Positions 49,683 through 62,463 of a stretch of DNA of 64,000 bases are shown here, in pieces. Where the stretch lies: positions 56,171,057 to 56,235,056 of the forward strand of contig CM035236.1 in NCBI GenBank assembly GCA_020226215.1, written 5' to 3'. Under the pieces are notes generated by a model. It had not been told where the DNA came from, searched no databases, and saw only the letters and a list, made by a program, of their open reading frames with translations. Position numbers and translations under genes: made by a program. Numbering within the stretch: the first letter of the stretch is position 1; the number at the start of each line of letters is the position of its first letter. The stretch comes from Sindora glabra (lineage: Eukaryota; Streptophyta; Magnoliopsida; Fabales; Fabaceae).

Positions 49683-49704
49683 TACACACACACACACACA
49701 CACA
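49683..49704. repeat. (AC)n microsatellite
   Basis: An AC dinucleotide run of about 22 bases followed by TA-rich sequence. Confidence 0.9.
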
Positions 49705-49799
49705 TAAATATATATGTATATAAATAATTATATAATCTTGAGACAAGGAAGATAATCATCATTGAAGTATATAACTACTATCATTAAGGTTAATCTCGC

Positions 49800-50735
49800 A
49801 TTAGGAAAACTAAATGTTTAAAGTAGTAGGGCATTGTAAATTGGTTACATAATTAATTCATAATGTTCAAGTTTGGTTCTGGACCTTAAGAATTGATTGT
49901 ACAATTGATTGATATGCTCAGGGTTTTTTCCTTTTAGCAATGTGAATTAATTGCACAATTGACTTACACTTGAATAATTTTTAAGTTTGCTATGAATTGA
50001 TTGTGCAATTGGTTATTTAGACCTAAAGTTACTTCTAGACACTTGGAATCAATTACACATTCAACTTTTATGATTTTTAGTTTTTAAGAGAAATTGAGCA
50101 TTTTCCCATTTCTGTTATCATCCAACATATATAAGACACAGATCCTCAATTCAATTATTAAAACATCCATATAAATTTTTTTTGCTTCATTTCTCATCAT
50201 CAATCATTCACACACATTATAATAACATGCTTGAGAAAATCATGAAGAAACCCTAATTTAATCAATTAAAAAAGTAAGTAGATTATGTACTTATCTCAAA
50301 TTAAAAAAAATGAAATAGATTGATTTGGAAGAGCCACAAGGATAAGGTGATTATCCTATTTCACATAATTAAACAAGCTTGAGTCTTAAATCCCTAATCC
50401 TGCTTGCCACCAATTTCACAAGAAATTAGAGAGAAAATCTTATTAGAGTAAGATGTTACCTAATTTTGATAGGAATATGAGTTAGAATTTTTCCAAGATT
50501 TATTCAAGAATTGGTAGAATTGAGATGTAAAGGAGTGGAACCTTATAGAAGAAATAAAACCATTTGCTAACCAAAAGAGGAGAGAGAAAGAAAGGAATAC
50601 AGTTTTAGAGCTATTATGATTACTAAAGACATTTTACCCATTTTTGAGGTTCATAGGGATAATTTGGGAAATGATCTTCTTAAATCTTTATAATTATTTC
50701 TATTTAATCTATTCATTTTTATTGCTAATTTTAAG
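49800..50735 (-). repeat. Chromovirus LTR fragment
   Basis: It carries the same near-palindromic motifs as the 10950 and 18233 LTRs (AATTGATTGTACAATTGATT at 49891, AATTAATTGCACAATTGACT at 49946, AATTGATTGTGCAATTGG at 49996, AATCAATTACACATTCAAC at 50047). These are followed, as in those LTRs, by an AAAATCATG block, a purine-rich stretch with GAGAGAGAAAG, and a TTATAATTATTTCTATTTAATC block. The outer ends are missing or unrecognisable. Orientation matches the full minus-strand element. Confidence 0.5.
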
Positions 50736-50759
50736 GTTTAATTAGTGAGTTTGTTATTG

Positions 50760-51487
50760 ATTATGCCCCAAATTTGTATGATTTTAGCTTAATTATGTTC
50801 TAGTCAATTTATTTTAGGGTTTGATTTGTATGATTTTGTTCCTAATTTTCATATTTGAGCTATTTTGATTTTTAGTTATTTTTCTCTAGATTAAAATTAC
50901 AATTTGATGATTTGAAAGTTAAATAAGAAGTTATTGATGGATAATGTCCTAATTTGTTAATTGATTTCAATTATTTTGTTAAATTATATGAATTGTTTGA
51001 GGTATTTTAATTTTTAGTTATTTTTTATAGATTAAAATTAGGATATGATGATTTGAGAGTGAAATAAGAAACCATTGGTGGATAATGTGTGAATTAATTA
51101 ATTAATTTCAATTATTCTATTAATTTATATGAACTATTTGAGGTATTTTTTATTTTTACTTATTTTTCTATTAATTAAAATTAGGATAGAATGATTTGAA
51201 AGTGAAATAGGAAGTCATTGGTGGATGATGTGCTAATTTGTTAATTAATTTCAATTGTTTTGTCAATTTATATGAATTATTCAAGGTATTTTGATTTTTA
51301 ATTATTTTTCTATTGATTAAAATTAAGACATGATAATTTAAAAGTGAAATAGGAAGCTATTGATGAATAATGTGCTAATTTATTGATTAATTTCAATTTT
51401 TTTTATCAATTTACATGAATTATTTCAGATATTTTAATTTTTAATTTTTTTCTATTGATTAAAATTAGGATATAATGATTTGAGGTA
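50760..51487 (+). repeat. ~142-bp tandem array
   Basis: The word GTGAAATA(A/G)GAA or its variant starts at 50918, 51059, 51202 and 51344, with a decayed copy at 51484, giving periods of 141, 143, 142 and ~140. Each unit also has a TGATGGATAATGTGCTAATTTG-like block, TTAATTTCAATTATTTTGT and TATGAATTATTTGAGGTATT in order. It lies immediately upstream of relic B's 105-bp family sequence. Confidence 0.85.
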
Positions 51488-51499
51488 GGAAAACAATAG

Positions 51500-54360
51500 T
51501 AATTTAAATTAATCCATGCTTTAAGTTAGTTTTAGATTAAGTTAAGTTAGTTTTAGTATTAATTTTAGTTCTAGGTTTGGAAAAATTTAGGAATTGAAAT
51601 TAACATTAGATTTAACTTAGCATTAGTTTTGAGTTAGCTTGAAGTTAGTTATACTATTAATTTTAAGTTAATACTTGTTAAGTTAGAAAATTGAATTTAA
51701 TTCTAAGTTAAGTCAGGAAACTCTAACTTAGTATTAGTTTTTAGGTAAATTAGTATTCATTAAATTAGAAAATTCAAATTAATTCTTATTTAATTAAGTT
51801 AGAATGCTATAACTTTGTTTTAGTTTTATTATTAATAGTGGTATTATTTTTTAGGCATGTTAATTTTTAGCTAAATTTGTTGTATGATTATAGCTTAATT
51901 TGTATTATAATAATTAATTTTTTCATTTGTTAATTATTGCAATAAGATATTATGTTATTATCACACAGAGTTAGATTCTCTTCCAATAGGGGTGGCAGGG
52001 CTTAGATGTCATGGTAAAGATAGAACATTAATGACTCCTTCATTTTCAACCACTTTGAGTACCATACCATGGGCTGCCACAACACTAGTATGATTGCAGC
52101 AATCACTTAGGTAGAGTCCCAGACTTGTTGACTTAATATTAAGAGCTCTTTCCCTTCTATTCTTGATGGCTTTTCCTAGCCTACTCTTTAAGACCCTATA
52201 TAACAAATTAGCTTGAGCTAGGCCTTTTATTTGGGATGCATACCAATATATCCCTAGTTAAAGACCCCACTGATGATAGGATTTGAGTGCATCCAAAGGG
52301 TGATTCATAAGTATTAGTTAAATTAAAAATGATATAAGTATTATTAGCATTAGTTAACATTAACTACTTATCTTTTAAAGATTTATTTGTATTAATTTGT
52401 ATTATTTAACATTTATGTTAATTTTATACTACTGTATTTGATTGTATTTGGCTACAGATTAATTAGTGCATTTACACATGGTCCCATTAAAGAATAACAA
52501 AGGTGATACAAACATGTTTTATGGAGCTAACCCTCACATACACTAATGACTCCTAAAAACTTAAAGATGACTAGTTTAGAGATCGAAATGTGAATATAGG
52601 GTTTTAATTAATGATCTTGCATGTATTTGTATTAGTATTTTAATTTGAAAAGTTAATTAATTATCATGCATGTATACGTATTAGTATTTTAATTTAGCAA
52701 TTTAATCAATGATCATGCATGTATTTGTGTTAGTATCTTAATTTAGTAATTTACCATCATATAACTTCAATTATTCAATATTTGCAAGCCACATACAAAT
52801 GGCGGTTCAAAGCCACAAACATGATGAAAAATAGTTTTGCTCATAAGATCATAGCTAGTTACAGAGGCATGATAGACTAAATAAGGAAAGGCTTGCCAAA
52901 GAAGTTTAAGTGGAAGCCTAAGTACATTTTTAAGGACCTTAAAAAGAAATGTGCCGAAGATGCTAACTTCAAGAAAAAGTAAGAGGTCAATAAAGAAATA
53001 AATCTCTATTTGTCGAGTTAATTTTAGTTTTAATTTAAAGTTAGGTTTAACATTGTTTCATTCTAACTTACTTTTCTGTTTATATATAAATTTTGAAATA
53101 GCTAGCCTTAGTTAGATGCTTATTAATCTAGAGGTGTTCTTGCACACTCGTACTTATATGGGTAAGGAAGACATCTAGGAGTTTATGGCTAAAAGAGTAA
53201 AGAGGACCTAAGTAAGGTATGACTTATTTTTGTGATATTCATTACATTATATGCTTTTATATATGAAACCTATTTAATTTTAAAATTTAATTTTATAGAC
53301 GAAGTACTCTAGGATACCAAAGGCATCAACTAAAGTTGTTAAAGGTAGCTTTGCATAGGCCGACAAAACCCTATTATGAATAAAGACAATTAGTACCCGA
53401 GACAAAAAAAAGCATATTTATGGCATTAGATTAGAAGTGTGAAAGGTTATTGGGTCATCATCTCTACGGCTAGTTCGTCCTCATAGCCCATATTACATGA
53501 GCTACAAAGGATGATCAAGTAGCAACATGTAAAGCTTAAGGTAACATGAAAGAAGATAATAGTCCATGAGCAGCAACTTGTTTTATAGTTATAGGTGATT
53601 GAAGAGCTTGAGCATAAATTTTAAGCATTATTTAAAAGGCTGGAGATGATTGGTTCAACTCTTTTATCGCTAACTAACCAAGGATGCGAGTGCTATAGGA
53701 ACATGTAACAAGATATGTTAAGAGCTAACCTTGTAATTCCTAGGGTTTTGTATTTGATTATTTTTGTATGTGTTTTAGATATATTTTTTTGTATGTATGT
53801 TGGATCTTATATTAATAATTTTATTATTTTTACATTATAAAAATAAAATATTCGTATTTAGTTTTATTTTTTGAAATTTGATTATTGAATGGGTATTAGC
53901 TTTAAAATTTTTTTATTAATGTAACATGTTTTGTGTTTAGCTTGCTACAAAAGAAGTAGCATATTAATAAATATTTCCAATACTAGCGATAGATTTTTGA
54001 ATAATGATAGTGCTAATATTGCAAAAAAAATTTAGTTTAGCAATGGATTTATTAATGAATCCAAAATTAGTGATAAATTAATTAATCACTAAATTCAAAT
54101 TTAGTGTTAGAAATTTCATCAATAAATATAAAGTTAGTAATAGATAAAGGCATTACTAATTCCATCTATTGTTTGTTTTTGTTTATTATGGGCGTCCAAA
54201 ATTAGTGATGAAAATAACGATGGATGTAAAAGTTTCATCATTAATTAAATTATTAATACACTATTTGCCTACGCCTTACAATTCGTCACTAAATATTTTA
54301 ACGATGGATTTTCAAAAATTAACAATAGATTTTTTTATCAATAATTATTTTTTTATTGTG
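51500..54360 (+). mobile_element. CACTA/En-Spm-like relic B
   Basis: It has the 105-bp family sequence (51500-51840), a plus-strand Transposase_24-like pseudogene and right-end subterminal repeats (AAATTAGTGATAAATTAATT ~54070, CGTCACTAAATATTTTAACG ~54288). It ends in TTTTTTTATTGTG at 54360, one change from TATAGTG. It mirrors relic A in reverse. No matching left terminus was found, so it is truncated on that side or continuous with the unassigned DNA before it. Confidence 0.45.
52480..53740 (+). pseudogene. Transposase_24-like pseudogene of relic B
   Basis: Plus-strand fragments: a segment KWRFKATNMMKNSFAHKI with a following lysine-rich FKDLKKKCAEDANFKKK (52795-52980), an HTRTYMGKEDI piece (~53140), an intron-like GTATGA...TATAG gap (53216-53298), and a C-terminal coiled-coil-like region rich in Gln, Glu and Leu (53490-53720) with stops and shifts. 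The order matches relic A's gene. It is non-functional. Confidence 0.4.
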
Positions 54361-57300
54361 TATGACACATTCCATGTCCTAAGTATTAGTTTTCCGGTAA
54401 AGTTCTAGTCTATGTACTTTATTTTGCAAGACTTTAGGTTTAGTGCTAGTTTTCCTTATTCCTTTGCTCCTTCTATCTTTCTAAAGACTAGATCTCTTAT
54501 CTTAAGGGTTTTTTACTGTTAGTCTCTTATTGTGGAATCATATAAGCTTGTTTTTGTATTTTTTTTCCTTATAAAGGCTTTTCTTAGACTTCCACCAATA
54601 TGTCTAACTATTTTCTTCTTGCTATATCATTATTGCTTTCAACTCTTTTTCATATGAAGCCCTAACCTCTACTAGTGTCATTGCCTTTATACTATAAGTT
54701 AATTTGAAATGGGTTTCTCTAATTACAATTTGTAAGGTTATTCAATAAGATCATAAAACACTTTCAATAGTTCTTTCTTCCAATTTTGTGTTGCCTCTTT
54801 TAACCTTTTCTTTAGTTTATTTGGGATAACTCTATTTGCCAAGTTGGTTTAGCTATTTGTTTAAGGGTGCTTGATTAAATAAAATTTCTACAATATGGCT
54901 AGGCTGTTCAAACAATGGTTTGTCCTCATATTTATAATATGTCTTATACACTACCTTTCCAAAAACCATTTTACCTTTCAAAAAACTTGTAAAGTTTTTG
55001 CTTGAAAACTAGGTTCTATTGTTAGCTATTATAACTTTTAGTAATCTAAATTGCATATGATGGACTCAATAGTTATAATATTAAGTTTTGCTTATTTTAA
55101 AAAGGTTTTTACAACCTTTATACTTATATATGATGGACTTTTATAAGAACTTACAAGTATTATAGTAGTTAATTATTGCTAGTGGCTTTACTTCGATTCA
55201 TTTAGTGGAGTGGTATACAATGACTAAAAGAAATTTTTTATACCTTGGCACTTTAGAGAAGGAGCCCAACAAATCCATCCCATATTAAGCAAACAACCAT
55301 GTAAAGGTGACTAAATGCTGATTTATAACTAGCTCTCTCAGGATTTTCCTATTCATTTGGTAATTATCTTGCTTTTTTACTAACTTAGAACATCACTTCT
55401 CATAATTGGCCAAAAATATCCTAAACCAATAGCTTTTATTGCTAAACTTAGCCAAAAATATCCTAATGAGTCACTCAATATCAAAAATTTCTCTTAACCT
55501 ACTTCTTTAGTAAATTATAACCTTATTATTAAAGTTTCACACTCTATTTGATTATTGAACAAATGCAATTCAAACTTTAAGGAATATTCTAACATTATCC
55601 CTTCCTTCCCCTTAAGGATTATTCTAGCATTGCCTCTCTTTTTATTTGATGATCCATTAATATTTAATGTTCATCTTCCTTCTTTGTCTTTATTGTATAA
55701 TTTTGTAAGTTTTACTAAGAAGTATATTAATGCTTGTGCCTTCATTTCCTATTATAATCTGATAGTTTCACCAACCATGACACTAAGAAACCCTCTAAGT
55801 TAGATTTCTACAAAATTTATTAGAGGGGTGAATTCTTTTGACCAATGATTTGATATATCTAGAATACAGTTAGAGATGCTTTAATGTTATCGGTAAAGCA
55901 AAGGCTAACTTCTTTATCTTTTGATACTTTCTTTCTACCTCATGCAATACTTTGTTGACAAAATACACTAATTTTTATTCCCTTTATCTTTAATGACTGT
56001 TACTAAGTTAACAACTTCTTCAATTGCTAGAAGCTATAGGATAAACATAAAGTAGGCTATCCTCCCATGGTTTTAAGAGGATTGGAATGCACTATAGATA
56101 TTAAGTTTTTCAATTTTTTTATAAAAAAAATATATAAGTGTTCATCACCTTATCTTGACTTGAAATAGATAAGTGTTGCCAATCTCCTATTTAGGATTTA
56201 GACCTTTTAAATGTTCTTTAGGATCTTCATATTAATAATAGTCTAACATTTGATTAGATTTGCCTTAATTCCTATTTTTATGAGCATGAACCCAAGAAAT
56301 TGCCTTCTTGGATACCAAATGCACACTTTACAAGATTTAGTCTCATCTTGTTACTTTGTAGCATTATGAATGATTCCTCCAAAGTCCTTTTAGTGTTATT
56401 CTTCATCTTTTGATTTCACTAGGATGTCATTGACATAGGCTTCTACATTTTTTTTATCTATTTTGAGAATACTCTATTCATCATCCTTCAGTATATAGCC
56501 TAGCATTCTTTAGGCTAAATAATATCACTTTATAATAAAAAGTTCTTCTATTGATGATGGAACCTATCTTTTCCTTTTTATTGGGTGAATCTTCAATTAG
56601 TTGTACCTTGAGAAAGCATTTTAAAATCTAAACCTCCCAAACCATAAGGCATTATTACCAAGTTGATCTATATTTGGTAATAGGTATGAGTCCTTTAGGC
56701 AGGCCTTATTTAGATAAAAAAATTCCACACATATTCTTTATTACTTGTTTGCCTTTTTAACTAATACCACATTTACAAGCTAAGTTGTATGATTCACTTC
56801 CTTAATAAAATTAACCTTCTTCTTGATGGCTTATTTTTGTTCGATATCAAAATTTCTCTTTTTCTACTTAACCATTACTAACCTATGCCATGTTATGTTG
56901 ATATCCACATGGGGTATGTCAAAAGGTTTATAAGCAAAGAATTTTGCATGCTACTTAAAGAGGTGTATCAACATTTTCCTACCCTTTAGTGTTATATTAT
57001 TGGTAATCTTGACTATCTATTCATCTTCTTGACCAAATAAATATAGCCCTTCAATTTAAATACTAGCCCTAGCTTTTTCAAGTTTGCATCTCTCATATCT
57101 AACATTGCCAAGTCAAGCATTTGACACTCTGTTCTAACTAAAAAGTTATCATTTGTTAGTTTCATTTCACTTATGTTAAGTTCTTGTTGACTATGCCCAA
57201 GGCTTGCCATGTAACACTTTTAAGTGGTCATCTAATTGACCCTTACTTAGCCAATGCTTCTTAGAGTGGGAAATTTCATTAAAAGATATGGAAAGAAGAT

Positions 57301-58680
57301 TATTATGCTCGCCTAATTTAATGATGGTTTGCCTAAGATGGCACTATATGTTTAGTTCAAGGCATTCATAATCAAAAAGTTAATCTCCAAGTTTAGTATT
57401 CTCAAAAGAGTTCTAATTATGACTCTCAGCATTACTATTTCTTCTACTTACACTTATTTCCCTAAAAAATCAATCAACACACCATTATGTGATTTCATCA
57501 TAATTCAAGATATGTTCATCATAGTAGTAGCATGGGAGTATAGAATGTCAGTAGAACTTTTTATATTTGCCAATATTTTTTTCATCCAACAGTTAGGGCC
57601 ATGTGTTAAAATGACCATCGAGTTATCATGATCACAATCTTTCTTGCCTAAGTCTTTCTAGAGAAGGGATTATCTCATAATGCTATTATTGTTTCTTATA
57701 TTCCATACTAAAGATTTGGCAGAGATTCCACTTCTTGAAGTTCTAAGATTCATCTTTTCTAGTGAGTCTACCTATTATTATGTTGATTGAGCTAACTATT
57801 AAGGGTGGATCAAAAACAATTTACTCCTAGTTCTCCCTTTAAAGTGATTAGTCTCTTTCGTATTCTTCCCCTCAATCTCTTTCTTGTTGTTTTGTATATC
57901 ACCTTAAGTTCCCTAACCCTATTAGATTCTTAATTTCATTTTTAGTGTAACACATTCATCACTATCATGCCTATAATCCTTGTGAAACTTATAGAACTTT
58001 AACTTATCTAATAATGGAAACCTCCTTTTCTTTGGCAACAGGAATTTCATAAGCTCTATTACTTGCAAATTGTTAATTATTATGCTTAAACTAGCTTTTA
58101 ATAATTCCTACTTATCAAACTATCATCTTAGTACAAATGACCTTTTTTGATGCCATCTCTTTTTTACCTAAGTAACTGATACTCCTTTTGTGCAATACTA
58201 CTATCATTAACTACTCTTAGTCTTTTAGACTTTTTTATGTTTTTGTACTTTTTTGCCTTTTCCAACAACTTCTCTAAAGTGCACACCAGTTTCTTAGCTA
58301 GGAATAAAATGAAATGGCTCAAGCAAAGTCTTGCTACTATTTAGTGCACCGTTACTCCCTTATTAAGGTATTTGATTTCTAGTGATAAATTATTAAACTT
58401 GGCTAAATACACCTTCAGTGTTTCATTTCTTCCTTGTTGGAAATTTAACATGTAGTCAACATCTTCCAAGGAACTTTATTAATTGGAAAGTGAGTAGTGA
58501 AAGCATTGCATAATTTTTTAAAGCTAGAAATCGAGAAGGGAGGTAAGTTATTAAACCATCATAGTCCCACCAACTTTAGAGTCATGGAAAAAGCCTTACA
58601 TATCATAGCATCTAAGGTGGGGGATAAGAGCATAATTGCTTAAAAGGCTTAGAGGTATTCTTGGGGATCAATTGATCTAT
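54361..58680 (-). pseudogene. Tat-like gag-pol remnant
   Basis: The domains above are spread over all three minus-strand frames with many stops, and no open stretch exceeds about 65 codons. The piece 57013-57210 belongs to the protease/RT linker. The second catalytic-site Asp is replaced by Asn in the RT motif (YVND). It cannot encode a polyprotein. Confidence 0.65.
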
Positions 58681-58709
58681 CATATGCTTCCAAATAGGTT
58701 AGTTGTTTA
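54361..58709 (-). mobile_element. Ty3/gypsy Tat-like relic, 5' side cut by copia
   Basis: Minus-strand order from high to low coordinates. Gag has LPPFSISSFKKL (~58530). The gag/protease-to-RT region has AILGKPSLN and FPYLLMKFPT, then a CY.ASL motif (57210-57340). RT has YVNDILVKSK at about 56412-56441, where YVDD is expected. Integrase has YGMDLLGSFSKVPRYKKFLL (~55290) with EVKPL. These motifs are typical of the Tat/Ogre side of Ty3/gypsy. No LTR was recognised at the 54361 edge, where relic B's end abuts it. The copia element is inserted in gag at 58709/58710. Confidence 0.65.
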
Positions 58710-59338
58710 TGTTGGGAATTTGGATTATCATATGCAGAGGAAATTTAAAATTTGATCTGAATTCTACCTAGGATCCATGCAAAAAATATAAATTAATGAT
58801 TAGGATTTTACCTATTGGGCACTCGTGTTTCTACTGATAAAAAATTGAGAGCGGATGAATCAAATGCTGGTCGGAAGGTACAGCGTCTCTACGGTATCCA
58901 CATGAAGTGAACAACGACCTCTCACCCTCCACGAATTTGCAAGGATGCATTTTTCTCTCTAGGAATTAGGATTGGATATTTTCTGAGTAATTTAGGGTTT
59001 GTATGGAAGCTTTGAGTGTGTCACTCATGTGCTACCCTCAAGCCCCCTTTTATATAATTTAAGCAAGCCATAATCCTAGTCCTACTAGGATAATGCTTCC
59101 AAAATCCTAATTACACTTAACAACTCATCTTATCCTTATCCTAGAGATAATGAGGAGAGATATGACTTATCTATTAAATATCTAATATTAGATAATATTA
59201 TCTCATAATATAAATACCTTAATATTAGATAATTGCATATAGTTATCAAATATTAAAATAATATTATCTCATAACATATTTATCTAATATCTGATAACGT
59301 AATTATTTGATATTACTTTAATATCAAATAATATCACA

Positions 59339-59395
<57 letters not shown>

Positions 59396-60412
59396 CGTGA
59401 ATAACACATTATTATTCTTAATAATAATATATATGCACGAAAATAAGTCCAATTAATTGGATATTAATATAATTAAAGTCCAATTAATTATTGTCTTATT
59501 CCTACTTCTTTTGTGTGACCCTATAGGTTTTTACTACATTGACAATGAATCATTATTGAGCCACAAATAGTTAGCGGTATCTAGCAATACATCACTGCCA
59601 TTTAAGTAGTAAGAATGTCTGGGATTCGACATCCACCTAATACATGATCAACGTTTTGCATCATAATCCCTTTTTGTAATAATATCCAAATTGAACTGGA
59701 GGCATGGAATGTGTCATCCTCGTCAATGTTCAATTTATATTTCTTGATACTGAGTAGACTTAAAATAAATGATTAATATTACATATTAATCCAATTGAGC
59801 ATGACCATGCATTTTTAAGTCTCACTCAATCAAGGCGCCCAAGGATATTTCTCTTTTATATAAGAGTAACAAAATCCCATCTACATCACTCACTTCCCTC
59901 TACACGATTTATGACACACCCAATCAATGCCCTATTCGTCATCCTGATTAAAGGTGACATAGGACAATATTAAAGTGAGTAGTTTCTCATGTAGGGAACC
60001 GTAGTGACTTCAGGTCAAAGGTTTATGTATATTTATGATCATATGAGAATAACTTATGACATGTCTATCCATGTAATATTCTCATAGTGGGTCAATCCAG
60101 TACATTGTTCACTAGCAATGTACTCATGTATTGACTTGATATCACAAATCCATGATTCATAATCATCAGTCACTATACATGCTAGTCTCGATATATTATT
60201 ACTATCCTTTTCGTAATAATACTTGGCTATGGGCATTTTAGGAATAGCAAAGCTATTCCAAGGATAATTATTATATTAAGTTATAAATTACGTAGAATAA
60301 TAATAAAATTATGAAAATAAAATATAATAATTAAATTTCCTAAAATAAAATATAATACATTGTGTATTATTTCAATCATCTATATGATTAGTTCCTAGGA
60401 CACACACCAACA
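58710..60412 (-). repeat. 3' LTR of the copia element
   Basis: On the minus strand it begins TGTTGGTGTGTGTCCTAGGA and ends CCAAATTCCCAACA, 1703 bp, long for a copia LTR. A (TA)n run occupies about 59343-59392. A minus-strand TATATAAAA (59048-59056) followed by GGGGGCTTGAGG is the likely promoter. The 60-codon frame at 60054-60236 is LTR sequence, not a gene. It is homologous to the solo LTR at 47250. Confidence 0.9.
59343..59392. repeat. (TA)n microsatellite in the copia LTR
   Basis: About 25 uninterrupted TA units. The corresponding place in the solo LTR (near 48223) has only a short run, so most of the expansion is private to this copy. Confidence 0.9.
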
Positions 60413-60428
60413 ATCTCCCACTTGAACT
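60413..60428 (-). other. Polypurine tract of the copia element
   Basis: On the minus strand CAAGTGGGAGAT leads directly into TGTTGG of the LTR, the standard copia plus-strand primer position. Confidence 0.8.
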
Positions 60429-60439
60429 AGAGCTAATCA

Positions 60440-60882
60440 CTCATGTATCTAATGTCAAATGACATAGTATGACCATCATGCTTTTTCTACGCTAAAGGCT
60501 TTATCAATGGGTCGGCGATATTATCATCAGTTGGTACTTTGCATATCTTCACATCGCCTCTATTGATGATTTCTCGAATGAGATGGAAGCGCCTAAGTAT
60601 ATGTTTGGATCACTGGTGAGATCTGGGTTCCTTGGCTTGTGCAATGGCTCCATTGTTGTCATAATAGAGATCCACTGGGTTTGCAATGCTAAGAACAATG
60701 CCAAGTTTAGTAATGAACTTTTTGATCCAAACAACCTCTTTTGACGCATTAGAGGCAGAAATATACTCAGCCTCTGTAGTAGAGTCGACCACTATTTCCT
60801 GCTTTGAACTCTTCCAACACACAGCACCACCATTTAGGCTAAATACATAACCTGACTGCGATCTAAAGTCATCCTTGTCGGA
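60440..60882 (-). pseudogene. Copia RNase H remnant
   Basis: Contains SLNGGAVCWKSSKQ-like sequence, STTEAEYIS with its catalytic Glu, YYDNNGA with its Asp, and, after a stop at 60610-60612, HILRRFHLIRE and the C-terminal NIADPL motif. The TGA at 60610-60612 stands where an Arg codon (CGA) is usual. Confidence 0.8.
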
Positions 60883-61674
60883 TTAGAAACTGGCATCAGT
60901 GTAACCTTTTACAACAAGTTTTTTCTTTCCTCCATATATTAAGAATGAATTCTTAGTCCTTCTCAAGTACTTAAGGATATTCTTAACGGCAGTCCAGTGA
61001 GGTTCACCTGGATTTGACTGGTACCTGCTTGTCATGCTCAAAGCATACGAGATATCCGGATGAGTACATATCATGGCATACATGATAGATCCAATTGCTG
61101 ATGCATATGGTATCTTATTCATGTGGTCCTTCTCATCTTGTGTCGAAGGACACTGAGCTTTGGACAAATTTATGCCATGCGACACAAGCAAGAATCCTCT
61201 TTTGAATTCTTGCATGTTAAACCGTTTTAACACTTTATCTATGTATGTACTTTGACTTAGGCCAAGCAATTTTCTTGATCTATCTCTATAGATTTTAATA
61301 CCTAGTATATAGGCAGCTTCACTTAAGTTTTTCATCGAGAAACAATTCGCTAACCAAGTCTTTACTATTTGCAATGTAGGAATATCATTTCCGATGAGTA
61401 GTATGTCATCCACATACAATACAAGGAAAATAATTATGCTCCCACTAACCCTTTTGTAAATAAAAGATTCATCTTCATTTTTGATGAAACCAAATTCTTT
61501 AATTGCCTCATCAAAACAAAGATTCCAACTCCGTGAAGCTTGCTTTAATCCATAAATAGATCGTTGTAACTTACATACCTTTCCAGCAGTTTCAGGAATG
61601 ACAAAACCCTCGGGTTGTGTCATGTACACATCCTCGAGGAGCTTTCCATTAAGAAAAGCAGTTTTGACATCCAT
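60883..61674 (-). pseudogene. Copia reverse transcriptase (C-terminal part)
   Basis: 263 codons starting with MDVKTAFLNG, a classic copia RT motif. The active site YVDD (residues 87-90, LYVDDILLIGND) is intact. YGLKQASRSW and YLRRTKNS are further family signatures. The upstream codon is TAG (61675-61677) and the downstream end is TAA (60883-60885, after YTDASF). Both stand where Gln is usual. This piece is therefore an artificial open segment of one long gene, not an independent gene. Confidence 0.85.
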
Positions 61675-61803
61675 CTACCAGATTTCGTAATCATAAAAAG
61701 CTGCAATAGCAAGCAAAATTCGAATGGATTTAAGCATGGCAACTAGAGAATAGGTCTGATCATAGTTTATACCATGAACTTGTCTATGACCTTTCGCGAC
61801 TAA

Positions 61804-62046
61804 TCATCCTTTAAAGGTTTGCATGTTACCATCTTTGTCGATTTTCTTCTTGAAAACCCATTTGCACCCAATGGGTTTTACCCCTTCAGGTGGATCAACC
61901 AAAGTCCATACATAGTTAGTATACATGGAATCCATCTTAGATTTCATGGCCTTAAGCCATTTCTCAGAGTCTGGCTCTTTTATAGCTTCTTGGTAGGTTA
62001 TAGGCTCATCTTGATCCATGAGCAAAACATCGCCATTTTGAGTCAT
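61804..62046 (-). pseudogene. Copia reverse transcriptase (N-terminal part)
   Basis: Carries EPITYQEAIKEPDSEKWLKA and GCKWVFKKKID, the start of the copia RT domain, with a TGA at 61804-61806 where LVAKG should continue. Between 62047 and 62463 the same frame holds further stops in the integrase-RT linker. Confidence 0.85.
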
Positions 62047-62463
62047 AAGAAATCCATATTTCTCGGGCTCATGGCGTATCCTACTAGATTTACGTGGGCC
62101 TTATGTTACTTAAGCTAGTTCCTAAGCCACAACATCTTGTGGTCTCTATTCAGGCTCTATTACAGGTTTAGTGTTACTTTGTGAGTCTTGCACTTCTTCG
62201 ATTTCTACTTTCCTCCCACAGTTTTTCTTAGAGATAAATTCTCTTTCCAGAAAAATATCAGTTCATGTGATAAACACTTTACCTTCACTAGGATTGTAGA
62301 AATCATATCCTTTAGTTTCCTTAGGATACTCTACAAAGTAGCACTTGTCCGATTTGGGTCCAAACTTATCAGAAACTTGACGTTTTACATAGGTCTCACA
62401 ACCCCAAATCTTCATAAAAGACAAGATGGGACGTTTCCCAATCCATATCTCATATAGAGTCTT

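Noticed and set aside
52009..52206. 65-codon reverse frame with VVAAHGMVLK, faintly like a CACTA-associated domain
   Set aside because: The similarity is too weak to call and it runs against the plus-strand pseudogene of relic B.
60054..60236. 60-codon reverse frame starting MPIAKYYYEK
   Set aside because: Entirely inside the copia LTR and aligned with non-coding sequence of the solo LTR.
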